Below, in pieces: positions 1-11,639 of a stretch of DNA of 64,000 nucleotides. Source of the DNA: Phytophthora quininea. Its lineage: Eukaryota > Oomycota > Peronosporomycetes > Peronosporales > Peronosporaceae. The notes below the pieces were generated by a model. The model was not told the DNA's origin. It did no database searches and saw only the letters and a program-made list of their open reading frames with translations. The stretch covers positions 124,001 to 188,000 of the forward strand of contig JAAVTG010000649.1 of the NCBI GenBank assembly GCA_011947345.1. Direction: 5' to 3'. The position numbers and the translations under genes were made by a program. The first letter of the stretch is position 1. Every line of letters starts with the position of its first letter.

Positions 1-1
1 A

Positions 2-709
2 TGCTTCCAATTGTTTGGTCAGGGCGCCTGGCATGCAAAACTTAAGGAAGTGGTTCAAGAGATTGATGCTTCCTTCAAAAAGTTTTTCATGGACATTGGC
101 TGTGTTGGTGAGATTGTGCTGGACGACGAAGACCCGGTAAGTTCGGTCATTGAGTATGATTTAACTGGGACCATCTATCTCACACTGCACATCATTTCGT
201 TTGTAGGATGTGTCAAAATGGGGCATTCAGCGACGTGCTCAGTTCCGCAAGAATACGAAGTTGTCAACAATGACCGCCGAAGAGCAGTCAGGAGGAGTAC
301 GTTGTTGTTGTTCATATATTCATCCTGGTGAAGTTGGTATTTATTTTGTGATTTGTTTTAGGAAAAATCTGTCGGCACAATTATGTACTTGATGGCTCTC
401 CAGAGCCTCACCAAGTGCCTGTTCCGTGTGGTTGACGAGATCAACCAGGGTATGGATGTGTATAACGAGCGCAAAGTGTTCCACCGGATTACCAAGTCAT
501 CCTGTGGAGACAAGTTGCCCCAGTACTTCCTCATCACGCCCAAACTCATTACCGGCCTCAAGTATCACCGCGACACAAAGGTTATGGTTATCCTCAATGG
601 TCCGTGGAACAAGGTTCAGCAGGAGATGTGGGATTTCGATCGTTTTATCGAGTATGGGAAGCGCAAGCACGGCGGCATGTCGAACAGTAGAAAGCGGATT
701 CGGGCATGA
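2..709 (+). CDS. SMC5: SMC5, C-terminal part (structural maintenance of chromosomes 5), 5' end outside window
   Basis: The last three exons of an SMC5 gene are visible: 2-136, 207-296 and 362-709, joined by two introns of 70 and 65 bp with GTAAGT/TTGTAG and GTACGT/TTTTAG borders, all phase 0. The ABC signature (SGGEKS) is split across the exon 2/3 junction. It is followed by the family's C-terminal head with VVDEINQGMD (Walker B/D-loop region), QYFLITPKLI and a final basic tail. SMC5 pairs with SMC6 in a nuclear complex that resolves recombination intermediates and stalled forks. SMC6 lacks this exact INQGMD arrangement, so SMC5 is the better call. The gene ends in TGA and lies 146 bp from the convergent tepsin-like gene. 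No frameshift is needed here. The N-terminal head, coiled coils and hinge lie upstream of the window. Confidence 0.93.
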
Positions 710-855
710 GGCTAAACAATACGTCGAGGACGGTTTCCAGTGAGCTGTTGCATGTGGAGTAGGAAGCTTAATAGTATTCTCATCGAGTTGTAGGCGCCTT
801 CATTTCATCGTTTAAGTATGAACAGTGTTCTACATGTAGCGAAGCACATGATACT

Positions 856-3792
856 CTACATGAAGTTAAATGCCGATTGCCCTCCACTGTTGCGGATATC
901 ATCAGGGGCTCCGGGCTGCGACGTACCTAGCGCTGCCCCCGCACTTCGTGGTGAATTTGCAATCGCGAATAAATCCTTTCCGAAGTTGCCCAGTGCCTTC
1001 GTATGCTCGTCCTGCGGCGGCGGCTGTTGGTGGTAATACTGCTGTTGAGGCGGCATTTGCTGCTGCTGGGGATAGGATGGGTTAGACGAAGAGCTCCCCA
1101 TCGGATCAAAGCCGTCTAGAAGCTACAATGAATAATCCCACAACATGGTCGTCAGGTAAGTTTCAACAACTAAAAGTAATCAGGACGCTAAACATACCGA
1201 AATTTCTTGGGGTGTTGCCGGCGCTGATGCTTGCGGAGCCGGTGCGCGCACTGGCGAACCAAGCAGGTCGGTATTGATTGACGGAGGCTGCGTAGCTGGT
1301 CCAGAAGATGAATCGAGACTGAGCATGCCGAACCCAAGCAAATCCACTTCCTGCTGTTGTCCACGAGGAGGCGCAGTCTTCCTTGGGCTACCGTGCTCCG
1401 AACGCTTATTGGTTCGCCGGGGCGATGGCTGCTCCGCGTCATCTTCATAGCCTAATGCACGTAGAACTTGACGAGCCTTCGAAACCACACTAGGCTTGCC
1501 ATCTTTTCGCAACTGTGCATGATAAAGGTTAGCTATCAATAAGAGAAAAACAAAAAACGACTTGATTCGCACCTCCTGAACGACTTCTACGTTCTCCTCG
1601 AAGTAGTCTTGGTATGCATCAGCTCCTGGCGAGTCCAGCAGCGCCAATACCACGTGCAAACCCTTCAGGCGCGTTTGCCACGTGTCATCTTCCAACTTAT
1701 CCAGCAAAATATCTCCAATCGTTTGGGAGTCAAGCGTTTGGGCAAGATCAACAAACCTTTTCAGCCCGTCGGCTGGCGGCGCACGAGAGAGCCCCGCAGG
1801 AGCACATAAGTTATCAATCATCGTGCGCTCATAATCCCTACAATGCATCAGCCAGAGCTGTGAGCAGAACGTCGATGCAGAGAAATCCAGCAAGAACAAC
1901 TCTCGCATGAGTTAATTCGTACCTGCTAGTATCACCTCCTCCAGCACCCTGCATGTTCGGTTGGTAAGATCCGTGGTCAATTACTTGGGGGCCAGCACGT
2001 AACTCGTCATGGTCAGCCAGCGAAGAAGCCATCGACTTGTCCATATTGCGACGGTCCCATTTCTCAAGCGCGGCAGTTCCCATCTTTTCAGAACTTCGGC
2101 GTGCTTACCGAGTTTTGACGATGGAGCCTCATTGAGAGGCTGGCCGTTTACAGGGAGACCCATGCTGCCGATGCGATGGCTGCTACCGCTGAGCATACGG
2201 TTCGTATTATCGACGTATGATGGACCACCCCCAGAGCTATGGCTACCAAAGCCGCCTCGCCCACTTGCTCCCATGGGATTAGGACCATAAGAATTTCCGC
2301 CGCTTGCACTACTAGCACCTCGAACGATATTTGGGTTGTAAGTGCCGCTGTCAAATCCACCAAGCCCTGACGATGACGGACCAGTATTGCTGCTGCCAAA
2401 ACCACCAACCGGCTTGGGGAAGTTGAGAGAATGCCCCACCAAAACGGTCGGGCGGTTGTCACGCCTTGTGGCCGGATTGAAACGCGGTTCATTGCTCGAT
2501 GCAGGATCCTTCTTCTGGTATCCGGAGCTACTCCAGACACCAGAACCGGAACTCTTGGTGGAAGAACCACCAAGACCAGGCGCAGATGATGACGCCCACG
2601 AGTTGAAGCCACCAGCCTGCTGCTGCGGAGCGGAGGCGGCCCATTCTGCGCATATCCGCCCTGCCCACCATTCGGGTTGTAGCCGTACCCTCCCGAGTTG
2701 CCGCTATTCTGTCCATAGCTGTTATTACCAGAGCCGCCACTAGGTCCACCGTAGCCACCACTGGGTCCTCCATAGCCACCACTGGGTCCTCCATATCCAC
2801 CGCCACTTTGTCCACCATAACCTCCGCTAGGGCCCCGTAGCCTCCTCCTGACGGGTTGTCCTGATACGTTGGAGGACGGTCTACAGCGGCTGATGGTGCT
2901 CCCCACGATCCACCTACATTCGAATGCTGTCGACCATGCTGTCCCCCTGACCATCGTTTCCATAAGATGGCGGCGCATTATTCTCCTGCGGTGCCTGCCA
3001 CGCATTTCCACTCGGTGCAGGTTGCTGCTGCTGCTGAGGTGGTTCCTCATTCCGACGGTTCAAGAAGCCGTCATTCAGACACACCAGTGCCTCCTGTAAA
3101 ACCGCCACGTATTCACCCCCTGTCAGCCTCCACATCCTCCACATCCCAAAATCTACAGCCGCACCTGGGACGCCACGCGAATCCGACGGTACTTTTCGTC
3201 TCCATACACCGGATCCGGCGGTCCAGAAAACTCTACGACAGCGCGACAACAATGTGCAATATTACTACTCCCAGACAACAAAAATAAATAACACGCTGCC
3301 CTCACACGTACGCAGGTAGGCCGACAGCTCTTGCTCCTCCTCTCTTATGGCCTCCGTGAATGCTGGACCGCCTTCTCGGATGCAGAACTGCAGCAATGCC
3401 ACGAAAAAGTCAGTGGAACATGTTTCTTTTATAAAATAGGGGAGTATATAGCTACCGAAATGATCTGCAGCGCCTTGAGTTTGACCGTGAGGTTACTCTT
3501 GTTAAGTCTCCCCAGCATGTAGTCGGCGATCTTCTCGGCGTCGCGCGCACTGGCCTTGGTCGAGTCTGGTTCCAAGAGATGGGTGAGCATTAAGAGAGAG
3601 CGCATGGTTTTAAGAGGGCTCGTAGTACGCACTGGCGATCTCCTCCATGAGGTAGACGGGCACGGGGCCGTCGTGCAGACTCGTGGCCTCTGCCAGTGAG
3701 TGCCGGTTCATGTCTGCTGCGGGCTGTAGGGCGGTGGGCGTGCTCTTGAGTCTGACTGTACCGCCCCCTTGTGGTACGGCCACTTCTTGCAC
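856..3792 (-). CDS. Tepsin/MTV1-like ENTH-VHS adaptor protein with Gly-rich linker
   Basis: Multi-exon gene read right to left. Exons 3792-3633, 3565-3456, 3387-3312 and 3232-~3166 give an ENTH fold: VYLMEEIAN, ADYMLGRLNKSNLTVKLKAL, FCIREGGPAFTEAI and FSGPPDPVYGDEKYRRIR, in the order seen in tepsin. A GGYGGPSGGYGG-rich linker follows (~2950-2650). A second helical VHS-like domain (~1850-1440) has small introns at ~1930-1850, ~1575-1515 and ~1196-1120. The tail carries adaptor-like DLLG motifs and ends in SAFNFM, close to the AP-4 epsilon-binding motif S-A/V-F-x-F-L-N of tepsin. Tepsin binds AP-4 coats at the trans-Golgi. The exon 4/5 border is unclear. At four places the reading frame slips by -1, three of them at mononucleotide runs (2943-2947, 2833-2836, 2095-2098) and one near 2640; probably assembly error. 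Start 3792 gives 48 residues before the ENTH core, as expected. Confidence 0.8.
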
Positions 3793-3817
3793 AAGATGGG
3801 TAAAATAAAATTATTCA

Positions 3818-3825
3818 AAAATGAG
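3818..3825 (-). promoter_or_regulatory. Oomycete initiator-like motif upstream of the tepsin-like gene
   Basis: On the minus strand the sequence reads CTCATTTT, followed by an AT-rich stretch, about 26 bp before the chosen ATG at 3792. Oomycete core promoters have an initiator close to YTCATTYY, and 5' leaders are usually short, so position and sequence both fit. No transcript evidence is available. Confidence 0.45.
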
Positions 3826-4136
3826 AAAATTAAGAAAATGATCATCCAAAAGAATAATGTCAAGGTACCCAAACTAATGGTAATTAGTGAAAACCCAACA
3901 TAGACATAGTCGAGCACCACTTGCATACAAATGCGAGATCATAGGTGGGTTTCAGGCTCTAAAACGGCCTGTGAGCAGAGATAGCGGCAAAAAAGAAGAA
4001 AAATGCTATATAGCGCTGCAGACCCATGCGCTCTGCCGCTGGCAAATTGACAAAATGATGCCAGAACAAGATCGGGGCCGCAAAGAGTGACTATACAAAC
4101 CATTTTTACGGGGTTCGTGGTACGTTAGCTTGGTGG

Positions 4137-4515
4137 TCGGGGGCAACTAAAAGTGGGTGTGTAAAAGTTTGTTCTTACGGGCAGCGTAAATACGCTGGCG
4201 TAGTGGCCACGTGGCCACACAAACTGTGTGGCTGGCATCCACTGCCGAGCTGTCATACGGGATTTTGTCGCTCTAGGGCTCAAGTCCCGACCTCTCATGA
4301 TGCCCAGTGGATGGGCCCGAGCTTAAAACACTCGGTGGCGCTGGTTCGATTCCAGCCATGGCCTACGGTACGTGTGTGTGCGTTGAGGTTAACCTTGCTG
4401 TTCCATTCGGAGGTTAAGCTCTGTGTTCGATGCCGCATACAAATTCATGTGTGTACTCTGTGACGAGGTTAACTTTGCTGTTCCATGTGGAGGTCAAGCT
4501 CAGTGTTCAACGCAG
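4137..4515 (+). repeat. Left inverted repeat of the 4.1-6.6 kb element, with tRNA-like arms
   Basis: Inverted copy of 6240-6604. It contains TGCCCAGTGG (4301-4310, A-box-like), a CCGAG...CTCGG stem around CTTAAAACA (4317-4335), and GCTGGTTCGATTCCAGC (4340-4356), which forms a perfect T-arm with a B-box core. Near its inner end a ~65-bp block starting GAGGTTAAC is present twice (about 4385-4450 and 4463-4520). The right copy has only one such block. Confidence 0.65.
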
Positions 4516-4585
4516 TGTAGTGTGATGTATCTAGTGTTGTAAAGCATGTAATACACTCTGTATTAACTCTTATAATTGATTCATT

Positions 4586-5170
4586 CTATGCTTCCGAGGC
4601 GTTGAGCGAGTTGTCTTCTACAGCTTCATCGTCGATGAACGCTTTGCGGACAAGCAGGCAACGCTCCTTCTCGAAGGCTGCGACGACGGTGGGATTCACG
4701 TGGCATCAAGGCTCCCAAGTCGGCTCCCAGTCCACAAGGTAGCACATGATGCGGTTCTCACGCTTCTAGTTGATGGGCTTGTGCACGTATTGCTGGGACT
4801 CATCTTCTGGAGCGTCGTCGTTGCCCGCAGCCACCGCGTAAACGCCAGCGTCTTCAGGAGGGACAAGCCACTCGTGCACGTCGTTCAGCGTGGGACGGCG
4901 CTTCTTCCGGTCGGCAAGACCAGCGAAGATCACCTCTAGAGGTTCGAGAAGGAGACTTGCAGAGGCGACAGTTGTATTCAAGGTAAGTCGAAGAAGACGA
5001 ATCACTTCATATCTGACACGTATTTTGAATGTCTTCCCAGCAGCGATGCACAGACTCTTGAACTCCTGCCTCGAGCCGATCGCAATTTTTAGGCTTACAC
5101 GAAGCATGGTGGGGAGTTTGCTTGTTTCGGGTGTAAGATTCAGAGTGAGGTTTCTATTTCGGAGAGACAA
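4586..5170 (-). pseudogene. Chromodomain-like C-terminal remnant inside the inverted-repeat element
   Basis: Minus-strand frame with MCYLVDWEPTWEP followed by HVNP, VVAAFEKER and a short acidic tail ending at 4588. The Y-x-V-x-W...TWEP pattern is typical of a chromodomain, a histone- or chromatin-binding fold. Upstream residues (5170-4800) include ADRKKRRPTL and EWLVPPED. Two in-frame stops interrupt it: TAG at ~4767, and TGA just after TWEP where tryptophan would be plausible. It is decayed. The family assignment rests on the motif alone. Confidence 0.45.
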
Positions 5171-5747
5171 ACGGCTGCAAAATAAATTGGTCGCGAGGGT
5201 GAGTTAATGAAACTAAACTCCAATCACAAACTTGGTGATGTTCTGTGTGTGCACTGGTGAAGGATCCGTGATATACCTTCCTAGTTGAAGCTGATCGAAG
5301 CGGGCGATGTGTTCATTGAGCGAACCAGGTAACGCCGTCGGTCGAGCTCCACATCTGCGGCTCCTGAGTGTACCACGCGAACCAGGTATCTTTGACACTC
5401 AAAGCTGGACAGGTATATCGTCACTTGGATGGCTCTTTGTCGCAGTTTGCGCCCTCACCTGCTTTCTGCAATGTTGATACCCGCGCGTGTTAGTTGTAGA
5501 GTTTAGTCTCCTTACAGTTAAGCGAGCGTTGAATGTCTTGTTCACTTGGATTAACTATGCAATCAAGGCAGTTTGATTGAGAAACATGGGGTGCTTGGTA
5601 ACATCGGTCGCCGCCTCTTGTGGGGTTGATGCATCTTCTTTATTGGCGGTATTTGTGTCACAGGTCAGTTGAGAAGACCAACCCAGCAAGTCATTAACGA
5701 AGAAGCCTTTTTGACAGCACAAGTTTCAATCGCGGGTCGAAGGACCA

Positions 5748-6290
5748 TCAGCCGAAAGATCTTTCAACGCTGGGTAGTGGCGGAGAAGGTACGCCATTGC
5801 GTCTCGAGAACTTGTGCGTTGACATTGTACTGTGCCTCTCAAGTCCAGACGAAACGACGACTAGAGCAGATGCAACGAAGATAATTTTCTGGTGCGTGTC
5901 CGAGTTGAAGGCATCAAGCGACAACGGCGAGACTTTTTGCGCCGGGCGGGGGTTGCTCAAGACACGAGCAATCTTGTAGTCTTCAGCTGGGGTGTTGAAG
6001 ACGTATCCGAAGGCCTTGTTCGTCGCCGCCGTGTTCCAGGTGCCTCGGTCAAAGATCCACGCAATCGTATCACGGCTCCGTTGGTGTATTGAGCTCTTCC
6101 ACGACAAAATAAGTACGACGTCAGGCATTCCATGACACCTTCCTTTTTGCGACTTTGCGCAAGACTCGATTGACGTAGCTGTGAAATCTGGGGCTTCGTC
6201 GACAAGCTTCCCCATTTGTAGTGTTTTTTGGAAGCCACACTTTCGACAATAATGCGTTGAACATTGAGCTTGACCTCCAGATGGAACAGC
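5748..6290 (-). pseudogene. Unidentified coding remnant (N-terminal part of the same element's gene?)
   Basis: Three overlapping minus-strand frames together read as one broken protein: CGFQKTLQMGKLVDEAPDF, SYLFCRGRAQYTNGAVI, DRGTWNTAATNKAFGYVF and NTPAEDYKIARVLSN. At least two frame changes are needed. I do not recognise the family. It begins at the inner edge of the right repeat and points towards the chromodomain-like remnant, so both may have been one gene. Confidence 0.35.
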
Positions 6291-6604
6291 AATGTTAACC
6301 TTAATGCAAGATAAAACGTCAAATACAACGACAATTGATGCCATTTGCATACACACCACTCCTACACGTAGTTACTCGTGGCTGGAATCAAACCAGCGCC
6401 ACCGAGTGTTTTAAGTTTGGACCCACCACTATGTATGTGTCATGAGCGCCGGGACTTGCACCTGAGAGTAGCCAAAATCCCGAATGACAGCAAGGCAGTG
6501 GATGCCAGCCACACAGTTTGTGTGGCCACGTGGCCACTACGCCGGCGTATTTACGCTGCTCGAAAAGACTGGCATTTTACGGAGCCACTCTTCTAGCGGC
6601 CCTC
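6240..6604 (-). repeat. Right inverted repeat of the 4.1-6.6 kb element
   Basis: Reverse complement of the left repeat. It shares the CAGCGTAAATACG core, the block GTGGCCACGTGGCCACAC, the CTTAAAACACTCGGTGGCGC segment and the GGTTTGATTCCAGCC T-arm (one C-to-T change in the B-box relative to the left copy). Confidence 0.65.
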
Positions 6605-9180
6605 TGCCCTGCTTCTCAACTTGTCTGCGCGCCTAACCTGCCGCATCAGCGCTTTTGAACGGCGAAGAACTTGCTGAGGTGAGGTCCTCTATGTCTTTTT
6701 GTGTTAATTGACACCATACCGGAGCTGACGAATAATGTCATGAGTCTATTTTTGTATCGTATGCTGTCAGGTCGAACTACGTAGCAACGCACTGGTATTC
6801 ACTGACGTCTTAGTAACAATCCTAACCGCAATTTGTAAGTAACTGCTAACTACCCGTTGTACCCACCCACCCCGCAAGAGTTGTCCGTATGTAGTCTGTC
6901 GTCCTCACCAGTCATTTGAGAATTTGCTCGTGTCGCGGCAGCTAGTTGGGATTGGCCCCATAGTGCTGTTTAGTTTCGTGTGATGCCGAGCAAGCTGGTG
7001 CCTCACAGAGGTTAAAACCGGTGGCTGCGATGATTGAGCGCATTTCCGTGCTAGGGGCGCACGTACCATCGCTAGAAGGAAGAGCTGCGGCTGATCCAGA
7101 CTTCAGCCTCGCGCCCGATGCTTGCTGGGTCCTCCACCAGCGACACTTACGCTCACGCGGCCGCTAGTCGACGACAACATCCTCAGCAGACTCACGCTCG
7201 AGGAGCTCGAGAAAATTCTACCCCTGCAGTTGCAAGGTTCGACCAGCTTCGACACTCCGAGAGGCTACTTTTGCCTCCACATGACGCTGTATTGGCGCTT
7301 GTCATCCCTCCTGTTTCACCGCTTCTCTCGCCTTCGCATCCGCCATATCCTGACGGCCCAGTACCGTTGGTCACTGACCAGGCTTCAGCTGACGCGTCTT
7401 ACACGGCCGAGATTTTCTAGGCCACCGAAACTGTAATGAAATATCTTGTGTACTAATCTCATGTACCACGAACTCGCTTGATATTCCAGCCCGTTGTCAT
7501 TTCGTCACACATATTTGTATCCTTTCCCAACGACAGGAACTGCGGAATCGTGTTCCTATTGTGGCCAACTTTGCGGCTGGAGTGGCACGACACTGGTGTT
7601 CCCCAGACGTCTAGCATATCAATACCTTCCCACTGCACGCAAACATTTCATCGAGTAGGATAGTGTCCACATATGCAAAACTTTCTTGAAACTCAGCTGG
7701 TGTTCAAGTGCAGAAATTAGAACGTGAGCCAAAATGTTCTAAAAGTCTTTAATATAGTCATATACGCAATTCATTCGGATGATATGGTGCTACGTTGAAT
7801 GGCAGAATTTAAAAACCGCGATTATGAAATTGAAGTACACCATGTGGGCATTGGTGTCCACGAAGAATGGTCGACATTAGCTCATAAGCGTGGTTACGTT
7901 ACTAGTAATTCAATAGATTTTGGCAGCATGACCTAAAGCGTAACACGACTGGACAACAACCAAAATCTATACCCCGTAACCGCGCGTTTGCAGATATTTG
8001 AAAGCGTCTTGTAATAGCGCTTCCTCTGCTATAATGGACATGAATTCATTTCGTTCTCACTCTAAGTATATTTACCCTAACCCTATTAATCTGTCTGCTG
8101 CGGTTCGTTCAATAGTGGCTTGGAAGTTGCTTCTAACAGCAGCACTTTTGTACGGAGTTTTCCCTCGAAGCCACTTCCAAAATCTTTCTGTTACACTCAT
8201 TAACATATTTTAACAAGTATGACACGACTTTCTGTACTAAGACAAGATAAATCAACACGAAGGCAACCACAATAGATTTGGCATTTCTAAACAGGAGTTG
8301 ACACGACCAATGCGTACAGACACGATGTTTTGTACGAGAACTTGGCGTTTGACCGCTATGACACGACAAAGCTGTACTAAGATTAAAGAGTTTTGTTTAA
8401 AAATAATCCATTCTCGAACAGCCGCACACTCTCTTTTGCTCTCCGCTGGTCAGTAGTCCTTATGTCCCGAACACAGTCCTTCAAAGAGTTCGTCCAGAGC
8501 GGAGCTAAGACGACTTCGTATGCGAGGAAGCGAGGGACTGGCAAGGCTTACGAGTCTCCCTTTCGTTTTGTCTTCGTCTTGTTTAGTCATGATATAGTTC
8601 CATTTAGTCGCATCGAGTTGAAAACGTTATTATGTAGTGGAACTAGACAGTACACGCTCCTCTTCTTCATGAACCGTCTCCTGAGCTCTCAGCGCACAGT
8701 CACATAGCCTCTTTGCACGAGATGCCCATGCGCGACTACAATGAACCATGGGGAATCCTCTATAACTGCTCGACAAACCTTCTTCGTTGGGCATGCTGCT
8801 AGTTGGCTGTGCCAGCCATTGGCTGAACCTAGCGGTCCAAGGGCTGTTTAACGATTACAAGGTGACACGATCCGCTCGTTAAATTTTCGGAATGTGGGAT
8901 ATATTATGGAAGTCGCGATTCTACTGGTCGATATTGGAGAGCCAGTGCGGCATGGATTGGTGGAGGATGAGACTGTTGTTGGGTTGCGAGTAGTTGGGCC
9001 TCGGGTGGTCTGGACTGGGAAGTGCTGAATGCACTCTGTCCCGGGCCTGGCGACCCTTGGGCAAGTTACCACGACGAATTTGTATGTGATCAAATGTCTA
9101 CCGTGAACGTATCCGGTAGCGTCTTGCCGTGAGCCCGACAATGTCCCCAACGGAGCTACAGCCCAATACATCCAGAGTCT
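6605..9180. other. Intergenic stretch with no supported gene
   Basis: Only short overlapping frames occur here (longest about 105 codons, around 7120-7436 and 8390-8700). They lack recognisable domains and compete in several frames. I see no transposase, RNA gene or clear repeat. Confidence 0.6.
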
Positions 9181-9189
9181 AATCCTGAG

Positions 9190-10620
9190 ATCTTACGCGA
9201 TCCCGAGTCTCAGTCGATTATTCCTGAGATTCGGCCCGATAATCCCGAGATTCCCGATTTCCAGAAATGGTGTTCCATATGGTGTTAAGTCCCGATGACG
9301 AAGCTACTCTGAAGTCCAGGATGCCCGATCCCGGATCCCGGATCTCTGAGATTCCGACTTTCCGACTTTCCGAGTTGACAGTGGAAACCCGGTTATACGA
9401 TTCCAAGTACCGTGGCACAGGTGAAATTCTGAGAAGTCGATTTTACTTTTCTGAGTTTCCGAGTTCCTGGATTGTCACTGCGAAGGGTCGCCCGAGATCT
9501 TTTGAGATCTTTGCCGAAGGGTCACCTGCCGCCAAGGGTCGTTTGGGATCTTTGCTCGAAAGGTCACCGCTGCCAAAGGTCGCCCCCAAGTGAGTGGCTG
9601 GCGACGCGCCGTGCCAGAAGCCATACAAAGACCAAGTACAAGAAATCCACCATGCAGGGAATTAGGTACAAGATACTGCTAGAAGTGCGATGTTTTAACG
9701 TTAATCAGAGTTCTATTTGCCTGGAAAAGCACAAGTCGCCGCGGTCTTCGTGTCTTCGGTCGCCTTCCCTGCTCCTCCGTACAAGACGCCACATCGACGC
9801 GCCCGACATTGGAGCGTGCGTGGGTCAAGGTTGTCTATAGCTGTGGACCAAGCATCATTGACGGCAGCCTCCGCTCGCCGCCCGTGAAACTCCACCCGTG
9901 TCAAGTCTAGTTGGATGGGGTCCTGGGCGTGCAGCGTCGAGGAGCAGATCCTCCCACTCATTTCGTGTGTTAGTTGGGTGGGAGATCTTGCTCTCGCTCA
10001 TTTCATATTCCTGAGTTTCCGGATTCCCAGTTCTGCGGTCGGAGTCCCGAAGCCTGAGTGAAGACTGCTGTGTGAAGCGCGGTACAAGTGTGAACCTGCA
10101 AGTGGATTGTCCCTGTTGAAGGGTGGTGCGCGTAACGTCGGGCGCTCGGAGTTTGTCGGTTCTCTGAGTGTAGGCCCAACTGATATCGACTGAGGCCCTC
10201 TCCTCGGCCTTAAAGAACAAGGAGCTGCATATAAGTCAAGTGGAACGCTGAATTTTGTTATTACTAGTGTGTTTCTATTGGAATTGCACGTGGAGCTCCG
10301 ACTTTCTGGATATTGGAGTCCGGATCCCCGAGTTGCTGAGTTTCCGAGTTCCTGGATCTTCGACTTGGGCGTCTCTCGGAGTTTGCTAGGCTTCTGGGTT
10401 TCTGGATTTACGTCGGTCCAAGTAGCTTAAGTACACAACCTTCCCCAACAATCGACAGCGTGGACGGTGCCCCGAGGTTAATCGAACCTCTAGGGATTGC
10501 TCTAGGTACACGCCAACCCGGAACTCTTCCCGGGATCCTGAGTTTCTGGATTCCTGGGCGTCACGGTTCCGGGGTACTTCGATTTGCCTTCATACCCCGG
10601 GCCGCTATACACCCTGGGCG
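9190..10620. repeat. Degenerate repeat rich in GATTCC / GAGTTTCCGGATTCC motifs
   Basis: Variants of CCGAGATTCCCGATTTCC, GAGTTTCCGGATTCCCAG and GAGTTTCTGGATTCCTGG recur at ~9190-9480, ~10010-10060, ~10300-10410 and ~10530-10570, on a shared ~10-14 bp theme. This looks like an old tandem array broken up by other sequence. No coding potential is convincing. Confidence 0.45.
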
Positions 10621-10679
10621 GAAAAAGGTTCACCACCTCGCCACAAAGGACAACCTAGATCAAGTATAAAAGCTGGTGA

Positions 10680-11635
10680 TCAAACTCAAGGGTCTCAACC
10701 AGCCCACAAAACTGAATACACCTTATTATTTATTATTTTGTGTACCTTAACCAAATATTGTAGTATTACGTTTTGCTAATTGAAAACACCAATGCATCCT
10801 GTTCTCATCCAGCGACACGCTGAATCTCTACACGCACCATTGTCTGCCCTACGTTTTGATGCTTAAGCAACGAGCTGTATGATGAAAATGTCGAACTGAA
10901 AATAATTAAAAGACTTCTCTTACTTGTCCTAGTCTGCGTTGAAGGTACAGTTGGTTGGGACCCTTTGACTCCGGATAGTCAAGAGTGCGCTGCACATAAA
11001 TCTCGAATCCTTGCAGTGGTTCAGGACTGATTGCAGCCAGGATATTTGCTTACAGTGTTTCCTTGCTTAGCCTTGATTGGGACGCCGCGTGTGGACGTGA
11101 AAGGTCTCGATGTAGCGTCGTTTGTGGAGGACGAGCGTTCCATTCTCACGCACCACAATATCTTTTCGGATATGTCAGATTTCCATACCCCGTATGACTA
11201 TGCGACAAAAACTAGTTCTTACGAGATCCGTAAGGTTGTCTCCACCGCGTCCTCTGCATACCAAATCTGACTTGTCATTTTAATACACGAAATCGTTTCT
11301 GCAGAACACCATATGTCCGTTCAACGCCTTTCCGTGCCCGCTCTTGCTGCTTCGCAAAATGCTTCTTCTTTGGCGAAGCTGGCTCTGAAACGGTTGGGAC
11401 AAAGCACGCATAATTCGGGTATATCCGATCGACGAGATAATCAAGCTACAACCTGTCTGTTCACCGATGCTTCGGACATTGCTTGGCGCTGATTATCACG
11501 CAAGTTGAAGATTTCGACTCGAAGTAACCTGCTACTGACCAACAACACCGCCTACTTGACTGGATGAGCGGGAATTTTACGGGCAGTCAACTCAACTGTC
11601 CTTTATCTGGTCAAAAGCCTGGTGTTCATGGTCTA
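10680..11635. other. Intergenic stretch with no supported gene
   Basis: AT-rich, short frames only. It lies on the 3' side of the Harbinger relic and may hold unrecognised decayed transposon sequence, but nothing can be named. Confidence 0.5.
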
Positions 11636-11639
11636 CCAC

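Larger units (their letters stand above)
4137..6604. mobile_element. Element with ~370-bp inverted terminal repeats and a decayed chromodomain-like gene
   Basis: The outer ends match in inverted orientation. GGGGCAACTAAAAG at ~4140 is the counterpart of the reverse complement of CTTCTAGCGGCCC at ~6600. The match becomes strong from GCAGCGTAAATACG (4181) inward for over 300 bp. The strong core runs 4181-~4515 and ~6245-6559, and the outer 40 bp is weaker. The interior (~1.7 kb) reads on the minus strand as fragments of one protein. No clean target-site duplication was found. It could be a DNA transposon with long inverted repeats, or two tRNA-derived repeats in opposite orientation flanking a relic. 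Confidence 0.6.

Noticed and set aside
3100..3170. Exact splice junction in the tepsin-like gene between VASQ and GGEYVAVLQ
   Set aside because: Several GT/AG pairs are possible but none fits both phases with a normal intron length, so no precise border is given; a further missing base may be involved.
4290..4360. A genuine tRNA-Leu gene
   Set aside because: The T-arm is good, but the acceptor and D stems do not pair properly and the sequence is repeated at both ends of an element.
7118..7436. Overlapping 100-codon frames on both strands
   Set aside because: Three frames are open at once because of base composition; no domain, no intron signals that extend any of them.
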